A stretch of 64,000 nucleotides of DNA. It comes from Prevotella sp. P3-122. Its GTDB lineage: Bacteria; Bacteroidota; Bacteroidia; Bacteroidales; Bacteroidaceae. The notes below the pieces were generated by a model. The model was not told where the DNA came from, did no database searches, and saw nothing but the letters and a program-made list of their open reading frames with translations. Below are positions 60,097 through 64,000 of this stretch, piece by piece. Numbering within the stretch: the stretch's first letter is position 1; every line of letters starts with the position of its first letter. The position numbers and the translations under genes were made by a program. The stretch is taken from contig NZ_NPJH01000024.1 of NCBI RefSeq assembly GCF_002251365.1, forward strand, positions 62,001 to 126,000, written 5' to 3'.

Positions 60097-60726
60097 TTAT
60101 AGCTTCCAGTGCTTGGATTCCATATATTTCTTACATTTGTCGCAGAATACGTTTGTTTTGCGGAAAGGATTACCACCTTTGGCATTCTGCATCATACATT
60201 TTATATCAGGACAATGCCGCAAGCCTTGGGCATGACCTAATTCGTGGAGCATTACGCTAAACAACTGCCCGTTGCCATGAGGACGATAGGACGAGAATAC
60301 CGCCACACCTGTCCCTATACCGCTGGCAAGTCCCATAATTCCACTATGGGCACGACCTCTGAAATTATCAAGTCCGATATCCGCCTGCGTAAGTCCAACG
60401 ACAATAGTTGAATCAGACTTATAATGACATAGCACCTTGTTCAGTACATCAGCCCTATATCGTTTGTGGTCATTCCTTTCAGTAGTAAGGGCAGAGTCGG
60501 GCAAGTGGATATTACCGACCATCCTGCATTTGGGATAATGAACTCTTAGAGAATCCATCATGGCACGCTGTAAATTTTCATTGACTGCGCCCAACGTATA
60601 TACACAGACAACAGGCACAGCAGATTTCTGTTCTGTTGTCGTAGATACAGGGGTGCTCTTCTTGCAGCTTCCCATTAGCAGGAATAGCGCGCACAGCAAT
60701 ATAGATTCAAATATTCTGTTGTTCAT
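60097..60726 (-). CDS. Archaemetzincin-like lipoprotein metalloprotease
   Basis: 209 residues from MNNRIFESILLCALFLLMGS, with lipobox LMGSC, so it should be lipid-anchored and face the periplasm or outside. VMLHELGHAQGLRHCPDIKC carries the extended zinc motif HExxHxxGxxHC, and CDKC follows, as in archaemetzincins. The upstream ATG at 60738 is also possible. It overlaps the stop of the NADAR gene by 4 bases. An active zinc peptidase is likely; target unknown. Confidence 0.8.
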   Translation of the reverse strand: MNNRIFESILLCALFLLMGSCKKSTPVSTTTEQKSAVPVVCVYTLGAVNENLQRAMMDSLRVHYPKCRMVGNIHLPDSALTTERNDHKRYRADVLNKVLCHYKSDSTIVVGLTQADIGLDNFRGRAHSGIMGLASGIGTGVAVFSSYRPHGNGQLFSVMLHELGHAQGLRHCPDIKCMMQNAKGGNPFRKTNVFCDKCKKYMESKHWKL

Positions 60727-61859
60727 TTTGCGACACATCTATAAATAAGCGGTACAAGAACGTCTTCTATTACCCTGTCATCCATACGGTGCTCGCCACT
60801 GAAATGGATTACTTGATTATAGTATTGCAGGAACAAAGATTCTCCATTCACCTGCTGGTCGTTGTCGGCAAACATTCCCCATACCCGCTTGCGGTCGGCC
60901 TCGGTAATCCCATCAAACTGATGCTTTTCCATCTCCGCATGGTGGCAGATGATTTCTGAAGTAATCTCGAAATGGGCGGTGCCATCCTTTCTCGGCTTGA
61001 AGTATTCATGTGTGCCAACCGTGAGCATCTTGCTCTTCTTCGACATCTCGAAAGCGGGATTCACACAGATTCGGTTATAGCCACGCATCTGCTGCGCATA
61101 CATGCCTCCCATGCTGGTGCCGACAACAACATCTGGCACTTCGTTCATACACAGTCCTCGCAAGAAGGGCAGAGCCTCTACAGGGTCAACGGGTATGTCA
61201 GGAGCAACGACATCAAAGTCTGGCAACAACTCTCGTAGAGTCTTTACCGTTCCGCTTGCCGCTGATGAGCCGAAGCCATGAAGATACATGAGTTTCTTCC
61301 TTCGGATAGACTTCTCCTCCAGTTCCTTTGTCTTATCCCGAAGATCATAACTATCGCGCAAATCCATCAGGATGCCGCAGAACTCTGAAGGCGTGAGTAT
61401 TGTCTTGTATGAACTCGGCTCACCGCTTGTGTGAACGAGTGTGATTCCACGAGTCTGCATCAGTGCGGCACGGAATCGTTCGCTCTGTTCAAACATTGCT
61501 TGATAGGCTCGGCGAATGAGTTTCTGATACTCTTCACTTTGGCGGTCTATTGCCTGCCCCTTCCACCATACGATCTGGTCAGTCTGCCAAGAAGTGACGC
61601 TCATCTTCCGAGCATTGCCGCCCCTCATGCTGCATATTTGCCGCTGCTTGTCAAGTTCCTTCCTCTTCAGAGATTGCAGGAAGCCCTCCATACTGCCGCA
61701 TACCATTCCGTCAAGACGGAAACCGTTACTGCACAAATTGCTGAGCACATTGGAGGGGTACAAACCATTAGAACGTATATCCAGCGTGTTTGTCTCTGGA
61801 TTATACATATCCTTCAGTTCGTGCCCATTCCGTGTGGTTGCCATATAATTATCTTCCAT
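60723..61859 (-). CDS. NADAR domain fused to a YqiA-like esterase
   Basis: 378 residues. The N-terminal half (about 30-165: NVLSNLCSNGFRLDGMVCGS, MEGFLQSLKRKELDKQRQIC, ALMQTRGITLVHTSG) is a NADAR/YbiA domain, a family with ADP-ribose-related N-glycosidase activity. From about 190 an alpha/beta hydrolase follows: LMYLHGFGSSAASGTVKTLR, VVVGTSMGGMYAQQM with the GxSxG nucleophile elbow, and HFSGEHRMDD with a catalytic His, as in YqiA esterases. The fusion links a base- or ADP-ribose-removing enzyme to an esterase. The start may be 61844. Confidence 0.8.
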   Translation of the reverse strand: MEDNYMATTRNGHELKDMYNPETNTLDIRSNGLYPSNVLSNLCSNGFRLDGMVCGSMEGFLQSLKRKELDKQRQICSMRGGNARKMSVTSWQTDQIVWWKGQAIDRQSEEYQKLIRRAYQAMFEQSERFRAALMQTRGITLVHTSGEPSSYKTILTPSEFCGILMDLRDSYDLRDKTKELEEKSIRRKKLMYLHGFGSSAASGTVKTLRELLPDFDVVAPDIPVDPVEALPFLRGLCMNEVPDVVVGTSMGGMYAQQMRGYNRICVNPAFEMSKKSKMLTVGTHEYFKPRKDGTAHFEITSEIICHHAEMEKHQFDGITEADRKRVWGMFADNDQQVNGESLFLQYYNQVIHFSGEHRMDDRVIEDVLVPLIYRCVAK

Positions 61860-61916
61860 TTTTCAGCCAATTTACTTCTTTATGTAATATGAGAGTAGGT
61901 AGTAACCTTACATCTG

Positions 61917-62726
61917 TCACATATAGTCCAATGTCTTCTTATCTGATGAGCCGCCATAAAATGCATCCAACACTTCTTGGAATATGTCATCTGGTGAGAC
62001 AGCATCGAAGAGTGTCATACAGGAGCGAACCTTTACAGCATCTATATCGCCAAGAATATCTACCGCCGACACTCCACGGTGTTGTAGCAGTGCCATGGTA
62101 ATCTCCCTCAGCCTTGTGCCCAGTATGGGATGTTCATAGTAAGCCTTCGCCTCGTCGTACCCGCTGATGCCGTAATACTTGGCATTAGCGCTATGCCCCA
62201 ATACAGCCAACTGCGGAAAGATGAACCATATCCAGTGAGTACGTTTGCGTCCGTCTGTAATTTCCCGCAGAGCATTCTCGTAGTTGTATTTATGCGCAGT
62301 CAAAAATCGTTCAAGATAGTAATTACGTTTGCCCTCTGGTGAAATATTTTCCACAAACTCCATCGGAAGGATGATATTTTCCACATCAATGGAATCTGCA
62401 AAGAGTGGAGCAATCTCCTCATCGCGAAATCCTGCTATACCGCAACCTATCCGCGTAACCAGAAACATGCGTTCTGGGTGCTCCTTGGCAAAACGGATGA
62501 ATGCATCTACGTAGGGTTTGATGGTATCAACACCACCTTGCATGGTAGGTATGGCGTATGTCTGACCATGAAGACCAACACCTTCGCCCCATACGACACC
62601 AAACCGTTCGTAAGCAAACCGTGCAGCTCCGCCTCCATGTGCGCCTGCCAGATTGCTGCCAAACACAAATATTTCATTCTCTTTCAATTCCGAAATCCTA
62701 TCGGAGGTGTATGCTCTGTTGTACAT
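61917..62726 (-). CDS. A1S_2505-type macro-like domain fused to DUF1810
   Basis: 269 residues. Residues 1-130 are the FVFGSNLAGAHGGGAA family (MYNRAYTSDRISELKENEIF, YAIPTMQGGV, VTRIGCGIAGFRDEEIAPLF), related to phage A1S_2505 proteins and thought to bind ADP-ribose-like ligands. Residues of about 140-269 are DUF1810 (THWIWFIFPQLAVLGHSANA, YYGISGYDEAKAYYEHPILG), also linked to macro-type proteins. Lies 57 bases after the NADAR gene and 16 bases before nrtR ends. An earlier truncated copy is at 2573. Biochemical activity inferred. Confidence 0.8.
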   Translation of the reverse strand: MYNRAYTSDRISELKENEIFVFGSNLAGAHGGGAARFAYERFGVVWGEGVGLHGQTYAIPTMQGGVDTIKPYVDAFIRFAKEHPERMFLVTRIGCGIAGFRDEEIAPLFADSIDVENIILPMEFVENISPEGKRNYYLERFLTAHKYNYENALREITDGRKRTHWIWFIFPQLAVLGHSANAKYYGISGYDEAKAYYEHPILGTRLREITMALLQHRGVSAVDILGDIDAVKVRSCMTLFDAVSPDDIFQEVLDAFYGGSSDKKTLDYM

Positions 62727-62742
62727 AAATTCCTATTATAAT

Positions 62743-63456
62743 TTAAAACTCCAATCTAAATCCCTTCTGCTTCAGCTCCTCATATTTCGCCCTGTTGAAG
62801 CGGAAGAGAAAGGCTTCTTTCTTCTGCGACGGATTTACAGTTTCGTCCGTCTGTTCCAGCATTTCCAGCCGCTTCATCTTGTTGTAGAAGTTACGGCGGT
62901 CGAATCGCACGTCCAGTATGGCCTCGTAAAGGTTCTGCAATTCCTTGATGGTAAACTCTTCGGGTAACAGTTCAAAGCCAATTGGTTCAAAGTGTATCTG
63001 CTGACGCAATGCCTGTTCAGCTTTTCGGAGTATCTGGTCGTGGTCGAAAGCCAACTTCGGAACTTCGTCCAAAGCAAACCATCGTGCATCAGCAGCATCA
63101 TCGCCACCCTTCACTTCCTGCATCCTCACCAAAGCATAGTAGGCAATGGTGATTACACGCTCACGAGGGTCACGCAGTGGAGCAGTGAAGGTATGGAACT
63201 GACGGATGTATGCACCCTCCAATCCTGTCTCTTCCTGCAATTCACGCAACGCACCCTCCTCGGCACTCTCGTCCATCTTCATAAATCCACCGGGGAAGGC
63301 CCATCGCCCCTTGTAAGGTTCGACGCCTCGCTGCACTAAAAGGACCTTCAACTTTGTACGGTCAAATCCGAAGATGACACAGTCGGTCGTTACACTCGGA
63401 TGAGGGTACTTATAGCAGTATTTCAACTCTTCGTCTGTCTTGTTTATCTTATCCAT
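62743..63456 (-). CDS. nrtR: NrtR-type Nudix transcriptional regulator
   Basis: 237 residues. The Nudix domain (1-150) has the box GGFMKMDESAEEGALRELQE then ETGL, with the catalytic glutamates intact. The C-terminal winged helix (FTIKELQNLYEAILDVRFDR, RRNFYNKMKRLEMLEQTDET) is the NrtR DNA-binding part. NrtR proteins sense ADP-ribose and regulate NAD metabolism genes. Here it leads a minus-strand operon of ADP-ribose-linked genes and is preceded by two operator-like palindromes. The Nudix site might also hydrolyse a substrate. Confidence 0.88.
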   Translation of the reverse strand: MDKINKTDEELKYCYKYPHPSVTTDCVIFGFDRTKLKVLLVQRGVEPYKGRWAFPGGFMKMDESAEEGALRELQEETGLEGAYIRQFHTFTAPLRDPRERVITIAYYALVRMQEVKGGDDAADARWFALDEVPKLAFDHDQILRKAEQALRQQIHFEPIGFELLPEEFTIKELQNLYEAILDVRFDRRNFYNKMKRLEMLEQTDETVNPSQKKEAFLFRFNRAKYEELKQKGFRLEF

Positions 63457-63465
63457 ATACCTATT

Positions 63466-63535
63466 GCGTTAAATTTACGCCACAAAGGTAATGTGTTTAT
63501 TTTGAACAACAAAACGTTTTGCGTAAAATTTACAC
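63466..63535 (-). promoter_or_regulatory. Promoter with paired NrtR-like operators
   Basis: GCGTTAAATTTACGC (63466-63480) lies between the -7 box TACCTTTG (63483-63490, minus) and the ATG. GCGTAAAATTTACAC (63521-63535) lies just upstream of the TTTG -33 element. Both are near-palindromes of the same type, 55 bp apart. They are natural targets for NrtR. Confidence 0.7.
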
Positions 63536-63600
63536 AGAACAGACATTTTTCTATCGAAACTACCACTATTCACTGTTTTTTCATCATCTTTTCCCTTATT

Positions 63601-63993
63601 TCACATGCCAATATCGATTATTGCATCCGCATTTTCTTGCGACGGATCATAGTTATCCCATTCCTCATCGGTCATCAAATCTATTTCGCTTGGGATGTTT
63701 CTGACATCAAACCAAGAGATTTGGTTTTGACCGCAGAGAATATATATTTCTCCGTCATCATATTGCCTTGCACCATATACAGGTCCTCTCACAATACATT
63801 CAGTAACCAACATATTGTCCCTGACTGCTGAAATCCGTGCAGAGTCATCTGCTAATTGCAGCCAATAGTAAGCCGTGTTGTTTATCGTGGCTATACTGTC
63901 ACCCCATTCAGAAGTTTTCTCTTCCTGCTGGTTTCTGTCACCACAACCTATAAGGCTGATGAAAGCAATGAAAAGCATTATCAGTTTCTTCAT
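63601..63993 (-). CDS. Small lipoprotein
   Basis: 130 residues. MKKLIMLFIAFISLIGCGDR is a signal peptide with lipobox LIGC. The mature part is acidic with YYWLQLADDSARISAVRDNM and GEIYILCGQNQISWF; no known domain. The start codon is 7 bases from the window end, so upstream signals are outside. It does not belong to the NrtR operon, which starts beyond it downstream on the same strand. Confidence 0.65.
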   Translation of the reverse strand: MKKLIMLFIAFISLIGCGDRNQQEEKTSEWGDSIATINNTAYYWLQLADDSARISAVRDNMLVTECIVRGPVYGARQYDDGEIYILCGQNQISWFDVRNIPSEIDLMTDEEWDNYDPSQENADAIIDIGM

Positions 63994-64000
63994 CTTGCTT

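Overview
The window looks like Bacteroidales DNA, most likely Prevotellaceae. The promoters carry the Bacteroidetes -7 box TAnnTTTG. At the left edge an AraC-type regulator and an outer-membrane TonB-type receptor look chromosomal. Nearly everything else looks like a large conjugative or mobilizable element. No integrase, transposase or attachment site was recognised, so the ends of the element are not defined here.

Layout. 1-2.4 kb: AraC tail and receptor. 2.6-12.2 kb: a patchwork of defence-type cargo, much of it broken. It holds a chimeric GIY-YIG-associated/macro-like remnant, an XRE regulator, a 1574-residue exonuclease-RecQ-UvrD helicase fusion, a frameshifted PD-(D/E)XK nuclease, a Fic gene split by a stop codon, and an excisionase remnant. 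12.2-20.1 kb: the plus-strand maintenance region, with two ssb genes, parA plus a ribbon-helix-helix partner, an excisionase-like cassette and unusually long gene-poor spacers rich in repeats and hairpins. 20.1-21.3 kb: a phosphoribosyltransferase and a SLOG protein. 21.5-26 kb: minus-strand small regulators, thioredoxin, DUF3800 and a serine-recombinase homologue lacking its serine. 26.2-32.9 kb: plus-strand mobilization region with a MobV relaxase, a candidate oriT and an OmpA-type protein. 33-34.3 kb: a DUF4143 ATPase. 35.4-51.8 kb: a long minus-strand run of ArdC-like proteins, an OB-fold protein, peptidoglycan hydrolases, exported proteins, a Toprim primase and DUF4099/DUF3945-type proteins. 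52-57.9 kb: an M23 peptidase, then a WG-repeat protein, a VWA protein, a membrane protein, two paralogous small acidic proteins and an AAA+ ATPase. 58.1-63.5 kb: a compact operon led by NrtR and ending at a strong terminator.

How the parts fit. ParA, its partner and three clusters of TAGTA/TACTA motifs suggest a partition system, so the element probably has a plasmid-like stage. MobV, ArdC-like proteins, SSBs, Toprim protein and wall hydrolases are standard DNA-transfer functions. The most unusual part is the NrtR operon. It joins a Nudix-type NAD regulator, an A1S_2505-type macro-like/DUF1810 fusion, a NADAR/YqiA-like esterase fusion, a metzincin, a caspase-like protein and two tyrosine phosphatases behind paired NrtR-like operators. 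I infer a mobile NAD/ADP-ribose handling system, possibly for counter-defence. The adjacent AAA+/VWA operon may be a separate chaperone or signalling module.

Other unusual items are a repeated hairpin with compensatory changes in the ssb downstream spacer, an A9 run that may drive -1 frameshifting in a transfer gene, an ArdC-like protein without its zinc motif fused to a MutS domain I, and five outward-facing promoter boxes each about 200-270 bp ahead of a plus-strand cluster. All family assignments come from reading motifs by eye; no database search was done.
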